The notes under the pieces were generated by a model. That model was not told where the DNA came from. It made no database searches and worked only from the letters and a program-made list of their open reading frames with translations. The position numbers and the translations under genes are program-made. A stretch of DNA of 64,000 bases from Seohaeicola saemankumensis (GTDB taxonomy: Bacteria; Pseudomonadota; Alphaproteobacteria; Rhodobacterales; Rhodobacteraceae): NCBI RefSeq assembly GCF_020171285.1, contig NZ_JAIUZI010000001.1, forward strand, positions 372,001 through 436,000, in the 5' to 3' direction. Positions 18,618 through 26,658 of the stretch are shown here, one piece after another. Each line of letters begins with the position of its first letter. Position 1 is the first letter of the stretch.

Positions 18618-18998
18618 TCAGGCGGCCACGGGCAGGGCCAGGATCTGGGTGATGCGGGTGACGTATTCGGCCCAGTCGCGGACCTTGGGGATCGCGCCGA
18701 TCATCTTGCCGTCGCGGTAAAAGATCAGGCTGGGCGTTTTCAGCACGCGGGTGTACTGGCGCAGCTCGGCCTCGATCGCGTCATCGACGACGGCGCAGTC
18801 GAACTTGCCCTGAAACGCCTGCCGCAGCTCGGGCAGGATCACCGCCACATCGGCGGTTTCAAGGTTGCGCTTGGGGTCGCCGGGCACGAACAGCACATGC
18901 ACGCCGGCGCGGGTGGTGAACTCGGCCAGATCGCTGTCATTGGCCAGCCGGGGCCAGTTGAACTCATCGGTCAGCCGGGCGATCAGCGGGTGGGTCAT
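18618..18998 (-). CDS. hupG: Thioredoxin-like hydrogenase chaperone HupG (HyaE family)
   Basis: This 126-aa protein has a thioredoxin fold without the CxxC redox motif (VHVLFVPGDPKRN replaces the active-site loop; TPSLIFYRDGKMIG is the cis-proline region). HyaE/HupG proteins are thought to escort the Tat-exported small subunit. The start at 18998 is set by GAGGAGA; the frame runs upstream to 19088 over hupF. It is in operon with hupF (10-bp gap). Confidence 0.92.
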   Translation of the reverse strand: MTHPLIARLTDEFNWPRLANDSDLAEFTTRAGVHVLFVPGDPKRNLETADVAVILPELRQAFQGKFDCAVVDDAIEAELRQYTRVLKTPSLIFYRDGKMIGAIPKVRDWAEYVTRITQILALPVAA

Positions 18999-19008
18999 CG
19001 GGGTCTCC

Positions 19009-19329
19009 TCAGGCGGTGGGTTCGCCGGCGTCCAGCGCGGCTTGCAGATGGGGCGGCAATTGTGGCGCGCGGGCGTCGAGATCGGCAAAGGCGTCCCCGT
19101 GATCGCCGCCTGCCATGATCGCGCGCAGCCCGTTCAGGGCGGCGGTGATCTTGGCGGCCTCCTCGGCGCTGATCACCTCGCGAGCGGTGCCCAGAAAGGT
19201 CAGCAGCCAGCAGCCCGGCGCTACCGGTCCGGTCAGCGACAGGTCGATCATCGCCTCCTCGTGCCCGTCGGTGGCGCGCGCGGCGATGCCCTCGACCGCG
19301 ATCACCTGCATGGGAATGCCAACGCACAT
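19009..19329 (-). CDS. hupF: HupF, HypC-family hydrogenase chaperone
   Basis: This 106-aa HypC paralogue has the N-terminus [14 protein letters not shown], with cysteine 2 conserved, and [20 protein letters not shown] in the middle. Its C-terminus is longer than in HypC. In rhizobia HupF stabilises the large-subunit precursor when oxygen is present and works with HupK, which is also encoded here. It begins 4 bp after the hupD stop. Confidence 0.94.
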   Translation of the reverse strand: MCVGIPMQVIAVEGIAARATDGHEEAMIDLSLTGPVAPGCWLLTFLGTAREVISAEEAAKITAALNGLRAIMAGGDHGDAFADLDARAPQLPPHLQAALDAGEPTA

Positions 19330-19333
19330 GGCC

Positions 19334-19939
19334 CTATTCCGTCACCGGAAAGAACCGCGCGTCGCCGGTGCGACAGGCCTCTTCGGCGCTGGGCCGGCCG
19401 GCCTCGTAGGTGTCGCGCAGGATCGACCGGTCGGCCAGCAGGCTGGTGTCGGCCTGACCTTCGCGGGCCTCCACGCCCCAGCCGGCCAGACGGTCCAGCG
19501 CGATCTGCACCGCCGGGGCGATCTGCGCCGCCACGACATCGCGCAGCCCGCCGCCGTAGTCTTCCAGCTCTTCGGGCTGGCAGCCGACCAACAGCAGCGT
19601 TTCGGGGCAGTAGCCCATCAGCTGCGCGGTGGCGATCACGTCCTGGAACCCGGTCTGATGCAGGCTCATCTTCTTGGCGCCCATGAACGCCGGCACCTCG
19701 TCGCCCTCTACGATCTTCAGCGTGCCGGGGGGCAGGCCGTAATCCACCGCGTCAAAGACGACCAGCCTGTCGGCCTCCTCGAGGAACGGCAGCAGGTACA
19801 GCCCTTGGGTGCCACCGTCGAGCAGTGTCACCTCCGGCCCGAACGACCGGATCTGGGCCAGATGCTCCACGCAGCGGACCCCGAAACCTTCGTCCGCCCA
19901 CAGCACGTTTCCGATGCCGAGTATCAGCACATTGGCCAA
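19334..19939 (-). CDS. hupD: Hydrogenase maturation endopeptidase HupD
   Basis: This 201-aa nickel-dependent protease removes the C-terminal peptide of the HupL precursor. It has the HybD/HupD motifs [15 protein letters not shown] (metal ligand E near 17), VVFDAVDYG (D near 64) and [10 protein letters not shown] (H near 94). The start is TTG at 19939, supported by GGGAGGA eight bases upstream; no in-frame ATG precedes it. It begins the second half of the cluster, 290 bp after hupC and its terminator-like hairpin, so it may have its own promoter. Confidence 0.95.
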   Translation of the reverse strand: MANVLILGIGNVLWADEGFGVRCVEHLAQIRSFGPEVTLLDGGTQGLYLLPFLEEADRLVVFDAVDYGLPPGTLKIVEGDEVPAFMGAKKMSLHQTGFQDVIATAQLMGYCPETLLLVGCQPEELEDYGGGLRDVVAAQIAPAVQIALDRLAGWGVEAREGQADTSLLADRSILRDTYEAGRPSAEEACRTGDARFFPVTE

Positions 19940-20170
19940 TTTCCGTTCCTCCCTGGCTGGCTGTTGCTGGTCGCAAGCTTGCCGGTTTCCCCTTTGGCCG
20001 GCATTCTAGCTGCGGAAACGATGTATTGTGGACCAGTGTACACAGACCCGGTGATTTACATAAAATACATTGATTACAGACAGTTGATCGGTCGTCGTAG
20101 GCTCGCTGCCCATTTCGATGTGGAAGAAGAGTTTCCCAAAAGTCAGAAAATGAAAAGAAGTTTGCCATAA
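19940..20170 (-). other. hupC-hupD intergenic spacer
   Basis: No gene is seen. The middle (about 20010-20090) is A/T-rich relative to the flanks and contains short dyads such as GTGTACAC. It is a plausible place for a secondary promoter for hupDFGHJK-hypAB-hupR-hypCDE. I could not identify confident -35/-10 elements. Confidence 0.4.
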
Positions 20171-20198
20171 GAAAGGCGGGCCACCGGGCCCGCCTTTC
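20171..20198 (-). terminator. Strong GC hairpin after hupC
   Basis: GAAAGGCGGGCC (20171-20182) pairs perfectly with GGCCCGCCTTTC (20187-20198) around a 4-nt loop, about 30 bp after the hupC stop. On the minus strand it is followed by a short T-containing run (TTATGG). It may be a partial terminator or an mRNA stabiliser that raises hupSLC over the accessory genes. Confidence 0.65.
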
Positions 20199-20228
20199 CG
20201 CTCTTGCCTGATTCTGGCTGCCTCGTGA

Positions 20229-21005
20229 TCAGTCCGGCCGGTCGTCCTTGAACGTGCGATGGCCCGAGATCATCGTCGAAACCATCGACTGGCGGCTCAT
20301 GATATCCTCGCGGATCGCGGCATAGATGTGGATGATCATGAAGATCACGATGAACCACATGCCCAGGTGATGCAGCGAATGCAGCACCTGCGTGTTGCCC
20401 ACCAGCCCGATCAGCCAGCCCATCACCAGATCCGGCAGCGACCCCTGTCCGGCCCCCTCGGCATACAGCGCCCATCCGGTCAGCAGCATAAAGGTGATCC
20501 CCAGCGTCATGAAAAAGAACATGGCGATCTGCGCCAGCGGGTTGTGGCCAACATATTTCTTGGGCTCCGCCTCAAGAAACAGGTACCAGCGCAGCTCGAA
20601 AAACACTTCTTTCCACCAGTGCTTGTTCAGCACCGGCACATAGAACAGCTGCTTGGCATGGTGGTTGCCGACAATGGCCCAGTAGATGCGGCCAAAGAAC
20701 CCCACCGTCAGGATCTGCGCGGCGGCGAAATGGGCAAACCGCATGTACCCCATGACGAACTGAAACGTCGCCTCGGCAAAATTCATGCTGGGCAGCGGGC
20801 TGGCGATGAACCAGCCGGTGACGCACAGCACGATGATGCAGGCCGCGTTGACCCAGTGCCACAGCCGCACCGGCCATTCATAGACGTAGACCGAGGTGCG
20901 CTTGCGGATGCTCTCGATATCCGCCGCCGTGGCGTCGCCGGTCAGCTGCGACGACGGCAGCGGCTCGATGTCGAGGTTGGGATTATGAATGGAACCCTGT
21001 GCCAT
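20229..21005 (-). CDS. hupC: Uptake hydrogenase b-type cytochrome subunit HupC
   Basis: This 258-aa protein anchors HupSL to the periplasmic face of the membrane and passes electrons to the quinone pool. It has four predicted membrane helices with haem-ligand histidine candidates (WPVRLWHWVNA near 44-54, MRFAHFAAAQ near 86, LHSLHHLGMWF near 208, MIIHIYAAIRED near 225). AAGGGA precedes the ATG. It starts 3 bp after the 60-aa membrane protein gene, so it is part of hupSL-x-C. Confidence 0.96.
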   Translation of the reverse strand: MAQGSIHNPNLDIEPLPSSQLTGDATAADIESIRKRTSVYVYEWPVRLWHWVNAACIIVLCVTGWFIASPLPSMNFAEATFQFVMGYMRFAHFAAAQILTVGFFGRIYWAIVGNHHAKQLFYVPVLNKHWWKEVFFELRWYLFLEAEPKKYVGHNPLAQIAMFFFMTLGITFMLLTGWALYAEGAGQGSLPDLVMGWLIGLVGNTQVLHSLHHLGMWFIVIFMIIHIYAAIREDIMSRQSMVSTMISGHRTFKDDRPD

Positions 21006-21008
21006 GTC

Positions 21009-21191
21009 TCATCCCTTCTGACGCGCGGTATGCACGACCAGCGCCACCGCGGCCACGGCGACCACCGCCAGCCCGTGCTGTGGCGAGAACAGCCAGTGGC
21101 TGACCCCCTCGCGCAGGGCCTCGTCATGGCCACTGTGGGCCAGGGCCGCCGAACCGCTGAACAGAAAGCAGGCAAAAGTTGCGTATTTCAT
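21009..21191 (-). CDS. 60-aa HupE-like mini membrane protein between hupL and hupC
   Basis: A signal-like segment (1-18, ending ALA) is followed by HSGHDEALREGVSHWLF and one hydrophobic helix (about 39-54, HGLAVVAVAAVALVVH). The histidine pattern after the signal and HGLAVVAV resemble the first helix of HupE/UreJ nickel permeases (H...HP...DHxLAMVAV), but the other helices are absent. GAGGAGAT lies six bases before the ATG. The stop lies 3 bp before hupC, and hupL ends 10 bp upstream, so coupling supports a real gene. No full hupE is in the window. Function unknown: nickel entry, or a small HupC accessory. Confidence 0.75.
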   Translation of the reverse strand: MKYATFACFLFSGSAALAHSGHDEALREGVSHWLFSPQHGLAVVAVAAVALVVHTARQKG

Positions 21192-21201
21192 GACGATCTC
21201 C

Positions 21202-22992
21202 TCAGCGCACCTTGACGGTGGTCAGCTCGTCGCCATCGGGCGACATGACATGGGTGGAACAGGCCAGGCAGGGGTCGAAACTGTGCAGCGTGCGCAGGAT
21301 CTCGACCGGCTCGTCGGGGCGTTCCATCTTGGTGTTCATCAGGCTGGCCTCGAAAGCGCCGATGTTGCCGGCGGTATCGCGGGGCGACCCGTTCCAGGTG
21401 GTCGGCACGACGCATTGATAGTTCTCGATGCGCCCGTCCTTGATCTTGATCCAATGCCCCAGCGCCCCGCGCGGCGCCTCGGTCATGCCGACGCCCTTGG
21501 CCTCCTTGGGCCATGTAGACGGGTCCCATTTCTCGACATTCGCGGTCGAGCTGTCGCCGTTCTTGATGTTCTGCACCAGCTTGTCAAAGAAGTGCTTTTG
21601 CAGACGCCCGCAGTATTCGCTTTCCAGCGCCCGCGCGGCGGTGCGGCCCAGGGTCGAAAACACCGCCTCCAGCGGCAGGTTCATGTCGCGCAGCAACCCG
21701 TCGACCTGATCCTTGATGTCCTCGTGCCCCTTGGCATAGCCGACGACGTAACGGGCCAGCGGACCCACCTCCATCGCGTGCCCCTTCCAGCGCGGCGCCT
21801 TGATCCACGAATATTTCGCCGCCTCGTCCAGCTCCTTGATGTCGGTCTTGGTGCCCTTGGTATTCGGACCCAGCTCGTACTTGGGTTCGGTCACCCCGTC
21901 CCAGGGGTGCAGACCCTGACCCGGCTTGCCGTAGGTGTACCAGCTGTGATCGACGTATTCCTGCACCTGCTCGGGGTCGCGCGGATCGACGTCGTGGACC
22001 TGGCTCAGATCGCCGTTGATGATCGCCCCGCGCGGCAGATGCAGCTGTTCGGCGCTGAAATCATTGGGATGTTCGGGAATGTCGCCATAGGCCAGACAGG
22101 CCTGTGACGACAGCCCGCCACCGTAAAGCCAGTTCTTGTAGAAGCCGCCGATTGCCTTCACATCCGGCAGATACACGTTCTTGTTGAACTCGATGCATTT
22201 GTCGATGATCGAGCTGACCATGTTCAGCCGTTCCATGTTGATCGCACCGACCGACCCCACGCCATCGACGTTGATCGGGCAGGGCACGCCGCCCACCAGC
22301 CAGTTGGGATGCGGGTTCTTGCCGCCAAAGATCGTGTGAACCTTGACGATCTCCTTCTGCAGGTCCAGCGCCTCAAGGTAATGGGTGGTCGCCATCAGGT
22401 CCGCCTCGGGCGGCAGCAGATAGGCCGGGTTGTCCCAGTAGCCGTTCTTGAACAGACCCAGCTGGCCGCTTTCGACGAATTTCTTCAGCCGGTTCTGCAC
22501 GTCGCGGAAATACCCCGGCGATGACATCGGATGCGACGGCGACACCGCCTGCTGCAGCTCGCTGGTGGCCTTGGGGTCGGCCTTCAGCGCGTTGACCGGG
22601 TTCACCCAGTCCAGCGCATGCAGGTGATAGAAATGCACGATGTGGTCATGGATCTGCAGGTTCAGCTGCATCATGTTGCGGATCGAGTTGGCGTTGTCGG
22701 GAATGGTGATCCCCAGCGCATCCTCCACCGCGCGGACGCTGGTCAGCGCATGCGTGCCTGTGCAGACGCCACAGATCCGCTCGGTAAAGGCCCAGGCATC
22801 GCGCGGATCGCGGCCCTTGAGGATCACCTCAAGCCCGCGCCACATGGTCCCCGTGCTGACCGCGTTGCGGATGATGCCGTCATCGTCGACATTCACTTCA
22901 CAGCGCATATGCCCCTCGATCCGGGTGACCGGGTCCACCACGATGCGGCGGCCGCTATTGTCGAGGTCGAAACCGTTTGGCGTTGTGTTCAT
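21202..22992 (-). CDS. hupL: Uptake [NiFe] hydrogenase large subunit HupL
   Basis: This 596-aa catalytic subunit oxidises H2. The N-terminal nickel motif is RICGVC (C74, C77) and the C-terminal motif is DPCLACSTH (C575, C578, H581). Fifteen residues after H581 form the peptide that HupD should remove, so it is a true catalytic precursor, unlike Hup[16 protein letters not shown] near 53-67 is also typical. It follows hupS by 3 bp. It travels folded with HupS through the Tat system. Confidence 0.98.
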   Translation of the reverse strand: MNTTPNGFDLDNSGRRIVVDPVTRIEGHMRCEVNVDDDGIIRNAVSTGTMWRGLEVILKGRDPRDAWAFTERICGVCTGTHALTSVRAVEDALGITIPDNANSIRNMMQLNLQIHDHIVHFYHLHALDWVNPVNALKADPKATSELQQAVSPSHPMSSPGYFRDVQNRLKKFVESGQLGLFKNGYWDNPAYLLPPEADLMATTHYLEALDLQKEIVKVHTIFGGKNPHPNWLVGGVPCPINVDGVGSVGAINMERLNMVSSIIDKCIEFNKNVYLPDVKAIGGFYKNWLYGGGLSSQACLAYGDIPEHPNDFSAEQLHLPRGAIINGDLSQVHDVDPRDPEQVQEYVDHSWYTYGKPGQGLHPWDGVTEPKYELGPNTKGTKTDIKELDEAAKYSWIKAPRWKGHAMEVGPLARYVVGYAKGHEDIKDQVDGLLRDMNLPLEAVFSTLGRTAARALESEYCGRLQKHFFDKLVQNIKNGDSSTANVEKWDPSTWPKEAKGVGMTEAPRGALGHWIKIKDGRIENYQCVVPTTWNGSPRDTAGNIGAFEASLMNTKMERPDEPVEILRTLHSFDPCLACSTHVMSPDGDELTTVKVR

Positions 22993-22995
22993 GGG

Positions 22996-24084
22996 TTACG
23001 CCTCCTCTTTGTCAGATTGGGTCTTGCGTTGCGCGGCCTTCAGCGCGCTGATCGCCGCGTGGGCGGCCACACCGGCGCCGACCACGCCCGCCGCCGCCAT
23101 GCCGACCTTGTCAGCATTGGCCTCGACCCCGAACTGGGTCAGGTCGGTCACCCGGTCATAGAAACTGCCCTGGTCCCAGAACCCGTCTTCGGAACAGCCG
23201 ATACAGCCGTGGCCCGACTGGATCGGAAAGCTGACGCCCTCGTTCCATCGCACGGTGGAACAGGCGTTGTAGGTGGTCGGCCCCTTGCAGCCCATCTTGT
23301 AGAGGCAATAGCCCTTGCGCGCGTTCTCGTCGTCCCAGGTCTCGACAAACTGGCCGGCGTCAAAATGCGGCCGGCGGTAGCATTTGTCGTGGATCCGCTG
23401 GCTGTAGAACATCGCCGGGCGGCCCTGGCGGTCCAGCTCGGGCAGCCGGTCAAAGGTCAGCATATAGGTGATCACCCCGGTCATCACCTCGGCGATCGGC
23501 GGGCAGCCGGGCACCTTGATGATCGGCTTGTCGGTGATCACCTTGTGCACCGGCGTGGCCCGCGTCGGGTTCGGCTTGGCCGCCTGCACGCAGCCGTATG
23601 AGGCGCAGGCGCCCCAGCTGATCACCGCCTTGGCGTGTTCGGCGGCATGTTTCAACTGGTCGACAAAGGGCTTGCCGCCGACGATGCAATACATGCCGTC
23701 CTCGTTCAGCGGCGGGTTGCCTTCCACCGCGAGGATATAGTTGCCCTTGTATTTCTCGATGGTGTCCTGCAGCGCCGCCTCGGCCTGGTGGCCGGCCGCC
23801 GCCATCAGCGTGTCATCGTAGTCGAGGCTGATCATCGATAGCACCACATCCTTGGCCAACGGGTGAGCCGAGCGGATGAAGCTCTCCGAACAACAGGTGC
23901 ATTCCAGCCCGTGCACCCAGATCACCGGCGTGCGCGGCTTGGTTTCCATCGCATGGGCGATTTTCGGAACGAACGAGGGCGACAACCCCAGCGCCGCCGC
24001 CGTCAGCGAACAGTATTTCATGAAACTGCGCCGGGTGATCCCCTGCCGCCGCATCACGTCATAGAAGGTTTCGATCTGGCTCAA
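22996..24084 (-). CDS. hupS: Uptake [NiFe] hydrogenase small subunit HupS
   Basis: This protein of about 362 aa carries three Fe-S clusters to pass electrons from HupL to HupC. A Tat signal ([15 protein letters not shown]) precedes the mature part, which starts near METKPRTP. Cluster ligands include [42 protein letters not shown] and [11 protein letters not shown]-terminal hydrophobic segment (about 317-340) anchors it. I chose TTG at 24084 because GAGGAGG lies just upstream and the resulting [15 protein letters not shown] matches HupS N-termini I remember. An in-frame ATG at 24132 also has a GGGAGGGA site and adds 16 residues. Confidence 0.95.
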   Translation of the reverse strand: MSQIETFYDVMRRQGITRRSFMKYCSLTAAALGLSPSFVPKIAHAMETKPRTPVIWVHGLECTCCSESFIRSAHPLAKDVVLSMISLDYDDTLMAAAGHQAEAALQDTIEKYKGNYILAVEGNPPLNEDGMYCIVGGKPFVDQLKHAAEHAKAVISWGACASYGCVQAAKPNPTRATPVHKVITDKPIIKVPGCPPIAEVMTGVITYMLTFDRLPELDRQGRPAMFYSQRIHDKCYRRPHFDAGQFVETWDDENARKGYCLYKMGCKGPTTYNACSTVRWNEGVSFPIQSGHGCIGCSEDGFWDQGSFYDRVTDLTQFGVEANADKVGMAAAGVVGAGVAAHAAISALKAAQRKTQSDKEEA

Positions 24085-24310
24085 ATGCTGGCCCTCCTCG
24101 GATGGTCGATTCTCTCCGGAATGCAGTTGCATACATTCCCTCCCGACCTAGCTGAGCAGAGCCCGCGCTATGGCGCAAAACCATAACCCCAATTGCGCGC
24201 CCCAAGAATTTTCGTCGAAAATTCTTGTCGTTAGGCGCCGTTCCCACAAAAATCGAACATCGGGACTTGGCCAGATGGTAACCGCCTGACCGCCTGTCCC
24301 GGTAACTGCC
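24085..24310 (-). promoter_or_regulatory. hupS upstream region (hypF-hupS gap)
   Basis: This 226-bp stretch between the hypF stop and the hupS coding region (180 bp if the ATG at 24132 is used) should contain the main structural-gene promoter and HupR site. I found no exact TTG-N5-CAA HupR half-site pair and no clear sigma-70 boxes. The visible structure is the perfect palindrome at 24203-24227. Confidence 0.4.
24203..24227. repeat. Perfect 11-bp palindrome, also found near 63.7 kb
   Basis: CAAGAATTTTC (24203-24213) and GAAAATTCTTG (24217-24227) are separated by GTC. It lies 84 bp beyond the hypF stop and upstream of hupS. An almost identical palindrome without the spacer is at 63694-63715. 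Its position after a gene in both cases favours a terminator-like or REP-like role; an operator for hupS is the alternative. Confidence 0.65.
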
Positions 24311-26599
24311 TTACCGGCGCCGCACCGCCCGCGCCGCCGCCACCAGCGCCTGTCCCAGCGCCAATCCGCCATCATTGGCCGGGGTTTTCTGGTGGGTCAG
24401 GACCGGCAGATCAGACAGGGAACGCTGCATCAGTTCGCTCAGCAGGACATTCTGGAAACACCCCCCCGACAGTGCGACGGCATCCGCCTTGTGCACCGCC
24501 AACGCGGTCCTGACAGATCCATCCATGGCCCGCGTCAGCCAATGATGGAAAGCAAAGGCCAGGTCTTCGACCGCCTCTCCGTCCCGGCGCCCCTTCGCCA
24601 TGGCGCGGATCATGGCCGTGGGGTCAATCGGGCCCTGGCTCATGGATTTGGTCGGAATGCCGATCCCGAGAGTGTGCCGCCTCAACCCACCCGAGGCGCG
24701 GGCCAGCGCCTCCAGCCGCATCCCGGCCTCGCCCTCATAGCTCTGGCGCTCAGGACAAACTCCCAGGATCGCCGCGACCGCATCGAATAGCCGCCCCGCT
24801 GACGACGACATCGGCGCATTGATCCCTTTCGCCGCCGCCTGCCGCGCCATCGACAGGGGCTTGTCGGCAAAGATCTCCTCCGCCACATCCGACAGCCCCG
24901 CCTGGTCCAGCCGCACCAACGCATTGCGCCATGGCTCGCGCGCCGCCATGTCGCCGCCGATCAACGGCGCCGGGGCCACCCATCCATGCCGCTCAAAGCC
25001 CAGGTAATCGCCGGCCAGAACCTCGCCGCCCCATACTGTGCCATCGGGGCCCAACCCGGTTCCGTCCAGCACGATCCCGACCACCCGCCCGCCGTCGAGC
25101 GGCCAGCCGTTCTCGCCCAGGCATGCCGCCAGATGCGCATGGTGGTGCTGCACCGCCTCCACCGGCAGACCCTTGGCATCGGCGCGGCTGCGCGCATGGC
25201 GCGAGGCGCGATGCTCGGGATGCAGATCGCAGGCCACCAGCGCCGGATCGTGATCGAAGAGATCGGCATAATCGGCGTCCGCCTGCACAAAGGCGTCATA
25301 GGTCAGCGCCTCGTCCAGCTCGCCCAGGTGATGCCCCAGCAGCGCCTGACCGTTCTTGATCAGGCAGATCGCCGCCTTCATCTGCCCGCCATAGGCCACG
25401 ATCTGCGGCGCGCCGCCAAAGCCGGGCGGCACCGGCAGCGTCCCCGGCACCCGTCCGCGCGCCCGGCGCAGCACCGTCGGCCCCTGTGGCGTGACGCGCT
25501 CGACACTGTCATCCAGCCGCCGCGCGATCTCGCGGTCATGCATCAAAAAGGCATCGGCAAACCCGCCCAGTTTCTCGCGCGCCTCCTCGTTGCCGATCAC
25601 CTGCGGTTCCCCCGACAGGTTGCCGCTGGTCATCACCAGCGGCCCGCCCACCGCCTCCAGCAACAGGTGATGCAGCGGTGTATAGGGCAGCATCCAGCCC
25701 AGACACGACTGCCCCGGTGCAACCCCCTCCGGCAAGGCCGCCCCCGCCTTGTCCAACAGCACGATGGGCGCCGCCGGGTCGCGCAGCAAACCCGCCTCCG
25801 CCTCCGATACAGCCGAATGCGCCCGGATCATCTCCATCGTCCCCATCACCGCAAAGGGCTTGCCCGGCCGCCGCTTGCGGTCCCTCAGCCGCGCCACCGC
25901 CGCCGCGTCGCGCGCCGCCACCGCCAGGTGAAACCCGCCCAGCCCCTTGACCGCCAGCACCCCGCCGCCCGCCAGCACCCTTGCCGCCCCGGCCACCGGA
26001 TCTCCGGCCTCCGAGCCCCCGGCCTCCAGCCACAGCCGCGGCCCGCAGGCCGGGCAGGCGACCGGTTGCGCATGAAACCTCCGGTCACCGGGGTCGGCAT
26101 ATTCCGCCGCGCACTCTGCGCACATCTCAAAGGACGCCATAGTCGTCTGCGCCCGGTCATAGGGCAGCCCGCGCAGGATGGTGAAACGCGGCCCGCAATG
26201 GGTGCAATTGGCAAAGGCATAGCCAAACCGCCGGTCGCCCGGATCGCGGATCTCGGCCAGGCAGGCCGGGCAGGTCGCCGCATCCGGCGTCACCCGCGTC
26301 TCGGCCCCGCTGCCCTCCGAGGCGACGATCTCAAATCCCGCACCTGCCTCGAACCGCGCCGCCGCGCGCTCCACCGCATCGACCCGCGCCAGCACCGGCG
26401 CCTCCGCCGTCAGCGCGTGTTCGAACCCGTCCAGGTCCCCGCCGCCAGCCCAGATTAACACCCCCTCGGGATCGTTCAGCACCCGGCCCCGCAGCCCGAA
26501 CCGCCGCGCCAGCTGCCAGACAAAGGGCCGGAACCCGACCCCCTGAACCTGGCCGCGCACCCGGATCCGCCGACCTTCGATCACCCTGTCCCCTTTCAT
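24311..26599 (-). CDS. hypF: Carbamoyltransferase HypF
   Basis: This protein of about 762 aa makes the carbamoyl-adenylate used to form CN ligands. In order: acylphosphatase-like domain (VRGQVQGVGFRPFVWQL, about 8-90), two zinc-finger units (CPACLAEIRD...CTHC and CAEC...CPAC, about 110-185), YrdC-like domain (about 200-385), and Kae1-like domain with VQHHHAHLAACLGE (about 475). The start at 26599 lies inside a copy of the dispersed repeat (its AGAGATGAAA provides the ATG); GTG at 26584, preceded by AGGGGACAG, is a good alternative. It lies between hupV and hupS. Confidence 0.95.
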   Translation of the reverse strand: MKGDRVIEGRRIRVRGQVQGVGFRPFVWQLARRFGLRGRVLNDPEGVLIWAGGGDLDGFEHALTAEAPVLARVDAVERAAARFEAGAGFEIVASEGSGAETRVTPDAATCPACLAEIRDPGDRRFGYAFANCTHCGPRFTILRGLPYDRAQTTMASFEMCAECAAEYADPGDRRFHAQPVACPACGPRLWLEAGGSEAGDPVAGAARVLAGGGVLAVKGLGGFHLAVAARDAAAVARLRDRKRRPGKPFAVMGTMEMIRAHSAVSEAEAGLLRDPAAPIVLLDKAGAALPEGVAPGQSCLGWMLPYTPLHHLLLEAVGGPLVMTSGNLSGEPQVIGNEEAREKLGGFADAFLMHDREIARRLDDSVERVTPQGPTVLRRARGRVPGTLPVPPGFGGAPQIVAYGGQMKAAICLIKNGQALLGHHLGELDEALTYDAFVQADADYADLFDHDPALVACDLHPEHRASRHARSRADAKGLPVEAVQHHHAHLAACLGENGWPLDGGRVVGIVLDGTGLGPDGTVWGGEVLAGDYLGFERHGWVAPAPLIGGDMAAREPWRNALVRLDQAGLSDVAEEIFADKPLSMARQAAAKGINAPMSSSAGRLFDAVAAILGVCPERQSYEGEAGMRLEALARASGGLRRHTLGIGIPTKSMSQGPIDPTAMIRAMAKGRRDGEAVEDLAFAFHHWLTRAMDGSVRTALAVHKADAVALSGGCFQNVLLSELMQRSLSDLPVLTHQKTPANDGGLALGQALVAAARAVRRR

Positions 26600-26655
26600 C
26601 TCTTTCCAAATACTCCGGGGGACGCCCGTCAGGGCGGGGGGCAGCGCCCCCTCCC
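26594..26655 (-). repeat. Dispersed intergenic repeat, long subtype (copy 4)
   Basis: Read on the minus strand it carries hairpin GGGGGCGCTGCCCCC, then a GCCC-TGAC-GGGC-type hairpin, then TCCCCCGGAGTATTTGG and AAAGAGATGAAA. It begins right after the hupV stop (26659), in sense orientation, and its end overlaps the hypF start. Confidence 0.8.
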
Positions 26656-26658
26656 GCC

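Noticed and set aside
24986-26458. 490-aa plus-strand frame
   Set aside because: Antisense to hypF, whose zinc fingers and Kae1 motif are intact.
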